Of a stretch of DNA of 64,000 bases, positions 24,658-35,720 are shown one piece after another. The DNA is taken from positions 24,502,193-24,566,192 of the forward strand of contig JAKGHH010000005.1 in assembly GCA_022828595.1 (NCBI GenBank). Direction: 5' to 3'. Source of the DNA: Nelumbo lutea. Taxonomy: Eukaryota > Streptophyta > Magnoliopsida > Proteales > Nelumbonaceae. The notes under the pieces are model-generated. The model was given only the letters and a program-made list of their open reading frames with translations. It did not search any database and was not told the origin of the DNA. Every line of letters starts with the position of its first letter. Position 1 is the stretch's first letter. The translations under genes and the position numbers were made by a program.

Positions 24658-25086
24658 CCAATGGGGATCACTAGAAATCCCATGCCACCACACGAAGCAG
24701 GACCAAGCAATAGCATTCATCGAAGAAGATAGACAAATCATGGACCCCACAGTGTTGATTGTTACGATAGGGACCCTATCTTCACCCACCTTTTGACACC
24801 ATTTGCTCTATCAGACCTCCCTTCCGCATCCTTGCTCCTTCCACGTAGTCTACTAATAACCCTTTCACCCCTTCCACTATACCTAGTGACAATCTCCCTC
24901 AAAAACCCTTTATCATTCCCTACCTAGAACTTTGTGGAAAAAATTCATCCAAGGTCCCATGGAACTATTATACTGAGCCAGTGGTGGCACACGTTAATCA
25001 AACTAATTCAAAACACGAAGCCTTATTAAGATCTGGAAGATTTTTGCCCCCGAGATAGGTGACCAGGGTAGCAGATAAAGGAAAGG

Positions 25087-26263
25087 CTAAGATAGGGGAG
25101 GAGCTAGATGAAGAGAGCAAAAACAAGGAGAAGGAGGATTTCCTAAGAGCCATCGAAAAGTCTAGATACAACACAGTGGATGAGCTAACAAAAATACCAG
25201 CATAGATTTCAATACTTACACTGTTATTGTCCTCACAACATCACAGGAACCAAGTTATGGAAGTTTTCAAAAGGGCTCTTGTCCTCCCAAGTATAGAACT
25301 AGAAAGGCTAGCAAAGATGGTCGGCATGATTTTGGCTCCTCGAGTCATAACCTTTTCAAATGATGAAATCCCAATAGATAGTGTTACTCACAATCTTCCA
25401 TTATATATCACAATAACCTGTAGAGGAATGAAGATCCCTATTGTCTTGGTGGATAATGGGTCCGGTTTGAATGTTTGCACCCTCAGAACATTACAAGCAC
25501 TGAGAATGGGTGTACATGATGTGAAGAAGAGACCCATTGCGGTAAGGGCATTTGACAATTCAGTTGGGCCAAATTTGGGAGATGTAACATTTAATTTGAC
25601 TATTGGAAATGTTACTTATCAGATTCAGTTTCAAGTTCAGGACATTCAAGCATCTTTTGCCCTACTACTAGGGAGACCTTGGCTTCATGCTGATAGAGTT
25701 GTGCCATCTTCCCTCCACCAAAGACTAAAGTTGGTCCATGATAATGAACTCATTATAATCCTTGGGGACAGTCAGATTCCACCAGCTACAGAATCACTAA
25801 TTCAACACCCGGAGGAAGGTCTAGGTTTCTTCTCTTACTAGTTTGAAGAAGTGAATTCCCTTGAGAAGGTTCAAGAGGCAAAGAAAGTCTAAGGGAGAAT
25901 AGCACCACCCCTCCGAATGATGGCTCATATGAAGTTCGACCCTAGCAAAGGGTTAGGTATCAAACAACAAGGAGATTGAACCCTATTAAAGCTAAGGGAT
26001 CTCTCCCTCGTTTTGGAGTGGGCTATAAACCTGATGAACATGACCTATTTGGTTCACAAGGCAGGAGGAAGAAAGGTGTACCTCTTTCAATACCATTGCA
26101 TTTTGTCAAACCAGCAACCATGCATCAACCATCACCAACCCCTCAAGCCAGTCCTGAAACCCCCCTTGACATCCTAGACATTTCACTACTCTTTCTTGAA
26201 GGCCAAGAAGATCAGAAGGACATCGAATCATCATCAAAGGCCCAAGAGGAAAAAGGATACTAA
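25087..26263 (+). pseudogene. Tat element 1 protease with G-patch-like segment (N-terminal pol)
   Basis: After a poorly conserved spacer (24658-25086) the frame reads EEL...KSRYNTVDELTKIPA, then a 204-aa open block 25227-25841. That block has the retropepsin site VLVDNGSGLNVCTL and the flap/C-terminal signature LLLGRPWLHADRVVPSSLHQRL, typical of Tat proteases. It continues, with stops at 25839 and 25890, into a G-patch-like stretch (KGLGIKQQGD*TPIKAKGSLPRFGVGYKPDEHDLFG, here interrupted) and a linker ending at 26263. The protease would cleave the polyprotein; the G-patch may bind RNA (inference). RT is missing because a CACTA end interrupts the element at 26281. Confidence 0.85.
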
Positions 26264-26280
26264 GGTGATCTACATGCCTT

Positions 26281-26520
26281 CACTATGGGAAAAATGACTT
26301 ACTGGCAATCAAAACTATCTGTAAAGGTCTCCAAAACTGCTGCTAAAAAACTTTACCGGCAGTCGGAAAAAAGCTGCTAAAAATACTGTCACTAGAAATT
26401 GTAGAGGTAGTTTTCTCGACTGCCAGTAAAGAACAAAAAAACTGCCACTAAAAGATGAACCGGTAGTCCAAAACATCTTTAGCGGCAGTCGGCTGCTGCT
26501 AAATCTATATATATATAACC
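26281..26520 (+). mobile_element. CACTA (En/Spm-type) transposon terminus with subterminal repeats
   Basis: Starts exactly CACTAtgggaaaaatg, the standard CACTA terminus form, and is followed by about 230 bp packed with short direct and inverted copies of a motif like ctgc(c/t)ggtaaa / tttagcggcag (for example 26336-26350, 26432-26445, 26478-26492). Such subterminal repeats bind the transposase in CACTA elements. The flanking candidate 3-bp target is ctt (26278-26280). The partner terminus (…catagtg) was not found downstream, so the element is truncated, or its other end is lost or unrecognised. Confidence 0.75.
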
Positions 26521-27247
26521 TGGTCAGTCCTGTTTTCAAAACCATGGCTAAACTATACTATTTTCAGAATTATGGGCCCGTTTGGTTCAGACCAGAATTG
26601 GTCTGGTTCATTAAGAGGCTGGAATTGGAATCAGCCATGATTTCCAATTTTGCCCCTAATAAAGAACAGAAAATGCATGAAAATACCAAAAAATGCAGAA
26701 ATTGCAAAAAAAAATTGCAGGAAAATGCAAAAATTACAATAATTTTGTAGAAATATAAAAAAATGCATGAAAATACTCGAAATTTGAAGAAAATTGCATT
26801 GGTATGTATTTAATAATTATTACTCTACATATTTGTTTTAGATCTGAATTGATATGAAATAATTGGTCACCATGTGCCAATTATTTGTTTTGCGAATTGG
26901 TAAAATTAAATTGTTCTGCGAAGCAAAATTGCATTGGTATCCACCCATGTGCCATACATATTAAGTCATGCCTTGTAAGGTTTCCAAAAGAAGATATATC
27001 ATGATAGAAGGATGCAACACAGAAAAGAAATAACTGCAACTAATATTTCTGATTTGTACATGCCTTCTTGGAATCAAGTAGTTAAAAAGAATGGATTTTA
27101 GCAACAATCTGAAGCAACCAAAATGAAAAGCAAATCATGATAAAGCGGGTTGGGAGTGATCAGTCGTTTAGAACTCAAGTAGAAAGAAAAGACAACTACT
27201 TTTACATGCCATTGAGCAGGCAACACAGTACCAATAAATACTTCGAT
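26521..27247. other. non-coding stretch between CACTA end and Rab pseudogene
   Basis: AT-rich, with no convincing gene. A run of degenerate 'aaatgcaaaaat(t)' repeats lies at 26675-26800. 'gggcccgtttggtt' at 26574 resembles the end of some plant MITEs, but I found no inverted partner. The part next to 27247 is probably the 3' untranslated region of the Rab pseudogene. Confidence 0.5.
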
Positions 27248-28148
27248 CTAAGAGGAGAAGCATCCAGTCTTCTGAGCAACAGGTTGTCCTTGGAGCTGCA
27301 CCACTGGAGGCCTCGCATTGTTCATGACCGGTTGGCTTGCCATCTGCAGTAACCAAAACCAAACAGGAAATGAAATATAGGTAGCAGATACAAGGTCATC
27401 CACATAAACAAATGTAACTGAAAGGCCCATCTAATGCTGGATTAGAAGTGAGAAGTCACACCGACGGATGATAATCATAATACTACACTACAAAGCCTTC
27501 TCGTGAGAATACAAGTATTTCCATCAGTGTACCAATTTCATATAACCCCCCTTTTATTTGATATGATATTATTCCAATGCATAGAAAGCAGGCATAAGCA
27601 GTACCTGTTCTTGATCTCAGCAGCCATAGCCATGAAGGCTTGTTCCACATTAGCTGCATTTTTCGCACTGGTTTCCATGAATGGTATCCCAATTTCATCA
27701 GCAAAGGCCTAAAACAAAGAAAGAAAATATGAAGAAACCATTTTTCACATCTCCAAGAAGAGCAGGAGTTGCTTCAACAGAAAAGTAGTCACCTAAAAGC
27801 ATGGGAATTATCAGTACTACCTTAGATGTCTCATAAGAGACAACTTTGTTTGCTGTAAGGTCTCACTTGTCCCCAACCAGAAGCTTGTTGACATTTTCAC
27901 TAGCATAGCGGTCAATTTCATTCAACCATTGTTTGACATTGTTAAAGCTCTCTTGATCTGTTACATCATATACCACCTGCCCAAGAAACAACCAAGTTTG
28001 AGATAATTGAATTGAAATGACAAGTAGAGAGAGGGGCTATGCAAACAAAGGAAAAAAGAAGTGGAAAATGACTGACTATAATTCCACGAGCACCATTGTA
28101 GTAGCTGATATTTATTGTCCTAAAACGTTATTGCCCAGCGGTGTCCCA
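27248..28148 (-). pseudogene. Rab1/RABD small GTPase pseudogene, last four exons with introns
   Basis: Four minus-strand exons with canonical borders: 28148-28077 (WDTAGQ*RFRTI..YY.GARGII), 27976-27821 ([38 protein letters not shown]), 27710-27605 ([28 protein letters not shown]) and 27343-27248 (MASQPV..ARPPVVQLQGQPVAQKTGCFSS, stop). Rab1/RABD proteins act in ER-Golgi vesicle traffic. The G3 (WDTAG), a mutated G4 (NKxD as DK*D) and G5 (SAK) motifs are visible. Two in-frame stops (28130-28128 region and the G4 loop) and loss of one C-terminal Cys of the prenylation signal show decay. The exons for the P-loop and switch I are absent; the Retand-type element sits in the upstream intron. Retained introns mean genomic DNA, not a processed copy. 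Confidence 0.9.
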
Positions 28149-28689
28149 CTGCAAAATTCATACAAGCAGAAAGGGTTAGCATGAAAAAACACCAACTAAA
28201 AAGGTATGAGTGCCCAAAAAACCAAATTGACTCCAATAAGTGGTCAACAATCAGTCAATATTAAAAATAAGGTTCATTACATGATCATACCATGAATTCC
28301 AGAGGGACAAGCAGAAGCTATCCACCCTTTCAGTGGTAAGCACACCACAAATGTGAATTAAAATAAAAGGCTCTAGCTAGGATAACCCTAATAAAAAACA
28401 CTGGCTCAGCAATATTTCATGTGGAGGACTCTGCAATAAAATTATCTAGGGCAAAAACAAAACAAGGTTGGCTGATCATTAGACCCAGGACCAGAAATTC
28501 TCCTCAATCTTGAGCAGTTAGATCCTTTTAAGGTAATCTATTGAAATTTAGTTCCACAATTTCAATAATTCTCTTATCCCACAGCAAGGGCAGAACCAGG
28601 ATTGAAGAACATTTCTCAAATAAAGTTTAGAACTATTAATTAAAAACAAACAATATCATATAAGTCTTCTAGGCCATAAGGAACACAAC
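28149..28689 (-). other. intron or upstream remnant of the Rab pseudogene
   Basis: No coding signal on either strand. It is AT-rich, like plant introns. The next upstream exon (ending LQI) is not found before the retrotransposon at 28690, nor recognised after its right end at 39443. The last five bases, acaac, are the target-site duplication. Confidence 0.45.
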
Positions 28690-29543
28690 TGATGGAGGAC
28701 GATTTGACCCGACCTATGAAACGGTGACACATGGACACTGATTCAGCAAGAGCGACAGCTCAGCACTGTAGCCTAGTGCAACCAAGTGACAAGCCCATAA
28801 AGCAGCTCGCTACATCATAGCTCACAAAAGAAGGAGCTTGCCACAATGTGAGCTCCGGGTTCCCCAAGCTACCTTTGAAGGGATACTCTGAGGCAACTTT
28901 AGCTCGCGAGCTAGGGGAACTAGCTCGCCCGAGCTCCCAAGCAGACAAGTCATCCCAAGGACCAATTCTAGTAAGGTAATCCTGAAGTATTCCAAGCTCA
29001 CTACAAAGTAGCTCACAAATAAGCCACATGAGCACTCCTCAAGAAGCTTCTATCTGACAGACCGTACCAATCAGACTGCACCACGTCCCTTACTGACGAT
29101 GCAGTCCCTGTCCTTTCGATAGTCTGCGTCAACGTCTCTCAACAGATGGAGGCATGCTTGCCACTTTGGGGACGTGTCACTCACCCGGACAAGCAGTACA
29201 TCACAACGGCCACCTGCACAGCCCTGGCAGGTAACAGCTGTGGTAGGGGCCCAGTGGCGGTTATGCCCAACCTGACAAGAACGCCCCTATAAAAGCCCCC
29301 AGGGCAGAAGAGAAACTTCTTTTGGAGACTTCAAATCTCTCGAGTATATTTATAAAGCGCGACCTATGCTCTTAGCCACCGCACTCTTCTTTCCTTCCTT
29401 CTTGTGTTCTAACTTAAGCATCAGAGTATTCCCAATAGGTAAAATCCCCAGGAATCCTTCCTTTCTGTCTTCTCAGGTGTCGTCCGTTGCTAGCAAGGAG
29501 CTAGTCAACAGCCAGCTAGGAGTGCCCAGATCGTGCCACATCA
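28690..29543 (+). repeat. 5' LTR of Retand-type element
   Basis: TGatggaggacgattt ... cgtgccacatCA, 854 bp, the same length as the 3' copy. It differs from the 3' copy by scattered substitutions (for example around 28740-28770 against 38634-38664). A TATA box lies at 29288-29295. Confidence 0.95.
29288..29295 (+). promoter_or_regulatory. TATA box of 5' LTR (Retand-type)
   Basis: tataaaag in a GC-rich context, repeated in the 3' LTR at 39182-39189. It is the presumed promoter of the genomic RNA. Confidence 0.75.
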
Positions 29544-29545
29544 TT

Positions 29546-29563
29546 TGGTGCCATCTGTGGGAA
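29546..29563 (+). other. primer binding site of Retand-type element
   Basis: tggtgccatctgtgggaa, two bases after the LTR. It is two transitions away from the tggcgccgtctgtgggaa site common in plant gypsy elements. Confidence 0.8.
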
Positions 29564-29625
29564 ACGCTTCAAAAAGCCTTTCTCTAAACCTTCATAGTTC
29601 TTTCTTACTTGAAAACTCAACACTC

Positions 29626-31326
29626 ATGGCTTCCTCAAGCAACGTCGGACGAAGCATGGAGATGGATAACTCCAGGGAACAACCCCAGGTTCCCACGTCC
29701 TACATTGGGCAGTTCACCATTCCTCTCTCGATGGACGGAGTCCCCAACCTGAATGTGTCGTGAGCAACGGCGCCTGTGGGTTTTCCCCTTCCTTCCTCTA
29801 TAGAAACGACATTTGCTGAACTGACTGTCATCCCTCTGGCGACTGGCCAGAGCCAGCTCGATGATCTGATGCAATGCATGCGGGCTATGCAAGCCCAAGT
29901 GCAGTAGCTCCAGCAACACCAGCTTTACCAACAGCAAGTGCTGCACCACGTCTCCCAGTACCACTACCAGCAGTAGTTCCCCTAGTTGCCTCAACCTCAG
30001 CTTCAGCAGCCGCAGCTCCCTCCTCGGCACCCAGCCTCACAGCGAGCTAGGTCTCGCTGCCAGGACGAACGCCCCTCTCATCAAGGAGAGGCCTCCCAAA
30101 ACCCTCCTAAGAGCTAGACCTCCTCCCGCGACAGACAAGAAAGACCAGCTGCCCCGGCTTCGCTACGGGCAGTCAGGTCGGGAGGACCCCAGCTCGCCAG
30201 GTCTACATCACCTCGGTAGTCGAAGTTTGAAACACCGCTCCTGGAGAACCGGTTTGAGATGCTGGCTACAAATTCCAAGCAGGATCCCTCTGTCCGCAGC
30301 CATCACCAGCGGCCCGAGCTACTTCCTGCACTAACCATACCTGACAGCATGGAGGTGAGCAGCACAAACGCCGAGCCCACCAAGAAGCAGAGATGCCACC
30401 GCCGAGCTTGCCGATCTGCCACCCACAATCTTCCCAAGCTCGGGTGAAGTCAAGGCTCCCTTCCTTTTAGTTCCATCCCCCTGTCTTCCGAGCTCCTGGC
30501 AGTCCCAATGCCTAAAGACTTCAAGCTCCCCCCTCTTGACAAGTATGACGGGTCGTTTGACCTAAATGACCATGTAGACGCCTTCCAGTCGCAAATGCAC
30601 CTGGTGAGAGCCAGTGAGTCATGCATGTGCATGGCCTTCTCCACCACTTTCAGAGGAGTAGCCTGCACATGGTACCAGAAATTGGCACCTGGATCGATAA
30701 GAAGTTGGGCGCAGTTCATGCAAGCCTTCACGTCCCACTTTGTCACCAGCAAGCGGTGCCTGTGAACTGAAGAAAGCCTCCTCAACATAGTGTATAGAGA
30801 GGGAGAGTCCATCTAGAGCTATATCAAGTGGTTCAACGACGCTTGCATGCAGATACCGCACCTGGACCCTATTGTGCGCCTCGCAGCAGCCAAGAAAGGC
30901 GTGACGCATAAAGAGTTCAAGTGGCACATGGTCGTCAACCAATCGACGATCATAACCGAATTCCTTAAGCTCACAGACAGGTTTATAGCCACGGAGGAAG
31001 AGAGCAACCAAAAGGGAAGGAGAGCCTTCCAGCCAAGGGGACAGCCGAAAGAAAAAAAGATGCAGCTCGGGGGGCAAAGTCGAGTCAGTCATTCCGAGCT
31101 CCTGTAGCGGGCCGAACTGATTACACCCCACTGAATGAGAAGCGGGCCAAAATCCTGAAGGTGTTCAAGGATGCCCCGTATGTGAAGTGGCCACCCCGTC
31201 TGAGGGGGAATCCCAATGAGAGAAATAAGAATTTGTATTGTAGTTTTCATAGAGATCACGATCATAGTACCGAGAATTGTAAGAACCTCTGCGACGAGAT
31301 AGAGGAGCTCATCCGTCATGGATATT
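29626..31326 (+). pseudogene. gag of Retand-type element
   Basis: ATG 29626 (MASSSNVGRSME) opens a frame that stays in register to 31107 but with several stops (first at 29761). The N-terminal half is Gln/Pro/Ser-rich. The Retrotrans_gag domain is at about 30508-30765 (MPKDFKLPPLDKYDGSFDLNDHV; WYQKLAPGSIRSWAQF) and continues through YIKWFNDAC to 31107. A frameshift then leads to the zinc-knuckle-like CSFHRDHDHSTENC (about 31235-31280) and EIEELIRHGY. Gag would form the particle and package RNA. It begins 62 bp after the PBS, a much shorter leader than in the copia elements here. An AAT-type microsatellite (about 31349-31369) lies just after it. Confidence 0.88.
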
Positions 31327-31459
31327 AAAGGAACTTTGTACAAAATAACAATAATAATAATAATAATAAAACAGGTCGGCAAGGAAAGTATGGTAAGGAT
31401 GCTCCCGAGTCCAGCAGCAGGCCGGCCAAACAGTCACAGAGGCAGCCACCGGAAGAGAG

Positions 31460-32231
31460 GCCGGTTTGGGGCCCCATCCACGTGATAGTGGGAGGTTTGA
31501 TCGTCGTAGGTTGTACTTCAACAGCAGCTCGGACGTCAGTTCGTGAAGCTACCTGGGAAGAACAGAATCCTCCGAAGCGGCCGAGGACAGAAGAATCGAT
31601 TTTCTTCATGGAGTATGATGCGCAAGAGGTCCACTACCCCCATGACGACGTGCTTGTGATAAAGTTGAGGATCAATGACTTCGAGGTCAGGTGCGTACTC
31701 GTTGACTCGGGCAGTTCGGCAGATATTCTCTTCAAGGCCGCGTTCGACCAGCTTTAGTTGCAAGGAAGTGACTTGAAGCCCGTGAACACTCCTTTGGCGG
31801 GCTTCAGTGGAGAAGAAGTCTGGCCCCTTGGAAAAGTGATAGTACCTATGGAAGTTGGCACATGGCCCTGCGTAGTCAGACTCAACCACGACTTCCTAGT
31901 GGTCGCAACCCGCTCCCCATACAATGCCATAATAGGTCGGCCGATCACCCATGTTCTACGGGCGGTGGTCTCCACCTACCATTTGGCAATGAAGTTCCCT
32001 ACAGACTTCGGTGTGGGGGTAGCGCGGGGCGACCAGCTCGAGTCCCGCAAGTGCTACATCATCGCCCTAAAGGAAAAGACCAAGGTGGCCGACGACCTCG
32101 AATTGGATCGGCCTACGGAGCAAGGCGAGGGACGAGCTGCACCCACGGAAGAAACAGTCGTTGTTCTGACCTCAGTTACAGGCCCAACTCGGACGCTTCA
32201 AATCAGTGCTTTCGTCCAGGAACCTCTATGA
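31460..32231 (+). pseudogene. protease of Retand-type element
   Basis: IHVIVGGL..., then IFFMEYDAQEVHYPHDDVLVIKL and the aspartic-protease site VLVDSGSSADILF (about 31695-31735). A TAG stop follows at 31755, then the frame resumes: NTPLAGFSGEEVWPLG and the retropepsin C-terminal signature SPYNAIIGRPITHVLRAVVSTYHLAMKFPT. The rest is an acidic linker to RT. It would release Gag and Pol proteins. Only one stop interrupts the domain. Confidence 0.9.
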
Positions 32232-32282
32232 TCCGAACTAGTAAGTTTCTTACTTCAAAATTTAGATAGTTTTGCATGGTCT

Positions 32283-33676
32283 GTGACCGAGATGCCCGGT
32301 ATAGACCCCGACCTTATAACTTACAAGCTCAATACTGGTCTTGTAAAGCCCATTAGACAGAAGAAATGCAACCTAGCCCCAGAGCGGTGGAAAGCGGTCG
32401 ACAAGGAGGTTGTGAAGCTCCTCGCAGTAGACTTCATAAGAGAAGTCCATTATCCGAGCTGGGTAGCCAACCCCGTTCTGGTAAAGAAGGCTAACGGCAA
32501 GTGGTGCATGTGCGTCGACTACACCGACCTAAACCGGGCCTACCCAAAAGACTGCTTCCTGCTCCTCAAAATTGACCGCTTGGTGGATGCGACCTTAGGG
32601 CACGAGTTGCTGAGTTTCTTAGATGCCTATTCGGGCTATAACCAAATCAAGATGGACTCGGTGGACGAAGAAAAGACTGCCTTCATCACGGAGTTCAGTC
32701 TATACTATTACAAGGTTATGCCCTTCGGGTTGAAAAACGCAGGGAAAACCTTTCAAAGGCTTGTAAATAAATTGTTTGAGCCATTAATTGGCAGAAAAGT
32801 TGAATGTTATGTAGACGACATGCTCGTCAAAACTCAATTTTTGCATGAAATAATAAAAGACTTGCATTCTGTTTTTGAAATTTTGCGTAAGTTTAATATG
32901 AGATTGAACCCAAACAAGTGTTATTCGGTGTGACCTCGGGTAAATTCCTAGGATACATCGTTAACCGACGCGGCATTGAGGCCAACCCAAATAAGATTAA
33001 GGCCATTTTAGATATGAGACCACCCTGGAACTTGAAGGAGGTTCAGAGGTTGAATGGTCGCATAGCCGCCCTGAGCCACTTCATGTCCAAATCGGTGGAC
33101 TGTTGTCTGCCATTCTTTAAGGCAATTAAGAGCAAAGGGTTCGAATGGACCCAAGACTGCCAGCTCGCATTTGACGAGCTCAAGAGATACCTCGCTAGTG
33201 TGCCAATCTTAACCTGGCCCGAGGAGGGTGATGTTTTAGCGAGCGACAAAGTGGTCAGTTCGGTACTAATAAAGGAAGTAGATCGGGTCCAACGACCCAT
33301 CTATTATGTTAGTAAAGTATTGCAGGGAGCAGAGATGAGATATCCGGAGATAGAAAAGCTAGCATACGCACTGGTAATTGCAGCTCGGAAGCTCCACCCG
33401 TACTTCCAGACTCACACTGTTATCATCCTCACCAACAATCCTTTGAGGCAAGTCTTACTTAAGCTTGATGTCTCTGGTTGGTTGACGAAGTGGGCCGTTG
33501 AGCTCAACGAGTACGACCTTCAGTACAAGTCGCGAACTGCTATTAAGGCCCAAGCCTTAGCAGATTTCATTGCCGAGTGCACTTTCAACTCCGAAGTCCC
33601 CAGGTCGGTTGAGCATGAGGCCCCCAGTTCGGGTGAGCCCGGAGCTCCCAGGCCAGCTGAGTCCGAGCCTTGTTAG
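32283..33676 (+). pseudogene. reverse transcriptase and first RNase H of Retand-type element
   Basis: RT blocks in order: MPGIDPDLITYKL, VHYPSWVANPVLVKKANGKW, CVDYTDLNRAYPKD, FLDAYSGYNQIKM, MPFGLKNAG.TFQRL, and an intact active site YVDD at 32808-32819. A one-base deletion at about 32922-32928 shifts the frame (NPNKC to FGVTSGKFLGYIV). The thumb and connection follow. RNase H (ASDKVVSSVLIKE; RPIYYVSKVL; EKLAYALVIAARKL) runs to the stop at 33676. In this lineage the first RNase H is usually degenerate and a second one follows. It would copy RNA into DNA in the particle. It is close to intact. Confidence 0.93.
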
Positions 33677-33716
33677 GTAGCAACCAATGTGGCATCTCTC
33701 CTAGTTAGACCAGGCG

Positions 33717-34219
33717 TGAGCTGGGATGAGGAGCCCTAGATCCTTCACGTAGATAGCTCCTCGAACCAATAGGGCAGCGGAGCTGGAATAGTTCTGCACG
33801 GCCCCAGTGGCGCAAAACTGGAGTACGTGCTACGCTTCGAGTTCGCGAAATCTAACAATGAAGTAGAGTACGAGGCATTGATAGCTGGACTAGCCTTAGC
33901 CAAAGAAGTAAAAGCCAAGCACATTATTATCTGTAGCGACTCCTAGCTCGTGGTCAACCAGGTTATCGGCGAGTACGAAGCTCACGAGCCAACCATGGTC
34001 GCCTACTTAGCCAAAGCCAAAGAGGCCCTGCTCAACTTCCAGTCACATTTCATCGGACAAATCCCTAAGTCAAAGAACGCTGAGGCCGATGCCCTGTCCA
34101 GGTTAGCCAGCACCAGCGACACCACCATGAGAACTGTGTATAAAGAGGACCTACCTCAGCCTAGCATTCTCGGGGGGGCAGAAGAGGTTGCTCCAGTCGT
34201 TCAAGTAGAGCCAAGCTAG
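33717..34219 (+). pseudogene. second (archaeal-type) RNase H of Retand-type element
   Basis: Motifs: HVDSSSNQ*GSGAGIVLHGPSG (first Asp), EVEYEALIAGL (Glu), IICSDS*LVVNQVIGEYEAH (Asp), and ADALSRLAST (last Asp). Four acidic residues in these contexts define the plant aRNH acquired by Tat elements. Stops occur at 33737-33739, 33768-33770 and 33945-33947. It lies between the RT-linked RNase H and integrase, as expected. It would remove the RNA template or primer during reverse transcription. Confidence 0.9.
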
Positions 34220-35445
34220 ATTGACCCACTAGCAAGCTTCTTGCTACATGGGACCTTCCCTGCAGATCGCAATGTAGCCAGAAGGGTGCAGCGCCAGGTA
34301 GCCAAATACGTCATGATAGACGAACGGCTATACCAGAGATCCTACACGCTCCCCTACCTGCGTTGCTTGCGACCTACCGAAGCTGAGCTCGTACTCCGTA
34401 ACACTCATGAGGGTCTGTGCGATGGACACTTGGGGGGCAGGGCCCTCGCTCAAAAGGCACTTCGATAGGGGTATTATTGGCCAACAATGAAGGCAGATGC
34501 CATTGAGCTTGTTAGAAAATGTGACAAATGCCAAAAGCATGCCAATATCCACCACCAACCTGTTGTCGACCTCAAGTATCTCACCAGCCCGTGGCCCTTT
34601 GCATAATGGGGCATCGATCTACTCGGGTCATTCCCGCCAGCATTGGGTGGGAGGAAGTTCTTAGTAGTAGCAGTGGATTACTTCACCAAGTGGGTAGAGG
34701 CTGAACCCCTTGTAACGATCACAACCCGGAACGTCCAAAACTTCTTTTGGAAGAACATTGTGTGCCACTTCGGGTTACCTCGGGTATGGATTTTTGACAA
34801 CGGCAAGCAGTTCGAGGACATCAAATTCCATGACTGGTGCCAAGACATGGGAATCCAACAGAACTTTACTTCAGTTGCACACCCTCAAGTAAACGGTCAG
34901 GCAGAAGTCACAAACAAAGCCATCCTCCGCGGACTGAAGGCACAGTTAGACCGAGCTAAAGGGTTGTGGGCAGACGAGCTACCCAGTGTCCTATGGGCTT
35001 ACCGAACCACGAAAAAGACCACCATAGGAAAAACTCCCTTCAACCTCACCTACGGCACCGAAGCAGTTATCCCCGCAGAGATCGAAGTACCTACGCTACG
35101 ACTGCAAGCATACAGTGACTAGACGAATGAAGACGAGTTGCGTACCAATCTCGATTTACTCGATGAAGTAAGGGACCTCACATACATCAGGACCGCAGCC
35201 TACCAGCAGAGAGTAGCTCGGTACTATAACGCCAGGGTCAAGAAGCGGAACCTCCGCGTTGGTGACCTGGTCCTTCGTAAAGTTATGGTACCTGAGCCTG
35301 GTGCTGGCAAGCTCGGGCCCAACTGGGAAGGACCTTATTGAGTGAAACGAGTGCTCAAGGAAGGAATGTACGAGATCAAGACCCTTGAAGGGAAACAAGT
35401 ACCCCGTGCATGGAATATTGTCAACTTAAGACAATACTATCTGTA
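34220..35445 (+). pseudogene. integrase of Retand-type element
   Basis: Zinc-binding HHCC module (THEGLCDGHLGGRALAQKAL*GYYWPTM, KCDKCQKHA; 34408-34545). The catalytic core from about 34610 has VAVDYFTKWVEAEP (Asp), IFDNGKQF (Asp), and HPQVNGQAEVTNKAI (Glu), so the D,D,E triad is complete. The C-terminal part shows WAYRTT, FNLTYGTEAVIP and a GPY/F-like end (NWEGPY*VKRVL) to the stop at 35445. Stops at 34466, 34604, 35120 and 35339 disable it. It would insert the cDNA. The three-residue triad and readable core suggest recent inactivation. Confidence 0.92.
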
Positions 35446-35720
35446 ACAACCAAGTAGGCTACGAGCCACTCCCTGAGCCTAAGGGCCAAAATACCGAGCT
35501 AACATGACCTTGGCACAATAGGACCTAGTCGCATCTATGGCATGGGCGAACTCCAAAAGTGGGCTATAAGTCACTCCTAGAGCCTAAGGGCCAAAATACC
35601 AAGCTAACATGACCTCGGCACAATAAGACCCAGTCGTCTCCATGACATGGGAAAACTTCAAAGGTAGACCACAAGTCAACCCCCGGCTTATGGGCTAAGG
35701 CACCGAGCTAGCCAACACCT
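35446..35720 (+). repeat. ~117-bp tandem repeat after integrase, two copies plus a degenerate third
   Basis: 'gagcctaagggccaaaatacc.agctaacatgacct' recurs at about 35477 and 35581, with a weaker third copy near 35690. It lies in the 3' non-coding region of the element, a position where Tat elements often hold tandem repeats. No gene is seen from 35446 to 36221. Confidence 0.75.

Larger units (their letters stand above)
9666..26280 (+). mobile_element. Ty3/gypsy Tat-type (Ogre-like) element 1, incomplete and heavily interrupted
   Basis: The component parts lie in the order expected for Ogre/Tat elements: an extra ORF1 upstream of gag, then gag, protease and a G-patch-like segment. The frame of ORF1 resumes exactly across a solo LTR. 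The region between ORF1 and gag resumes across copia B with a near-perfect 5-bp duplication (caggg/caagg). The element is cut off at 26280 by a CACTA terminus, and no RT, RNase H or integrase of this copy was found. Its own LTRs were not identified; the left limit at 9666 is simply the end of the preceding LTR. Confidence 0.75.

Noticed and set aside
26574..26590. 'gggcccgtttggtt' as the end of a MITE
   Set aside because: No inverted partner or target duplication found nearby.
29635..30030. 131-codon Leu/Arg-rich minus-strand ORF
   Set aside because: Complement of the Gln/Pro-rich gag N-terminus; composition artefact.
30619..31131. 170-codon minus-strand ORF
   Set aside because: Shadow of the gag frame (30508-31107), which carries the Retrotrans_gag pattern.
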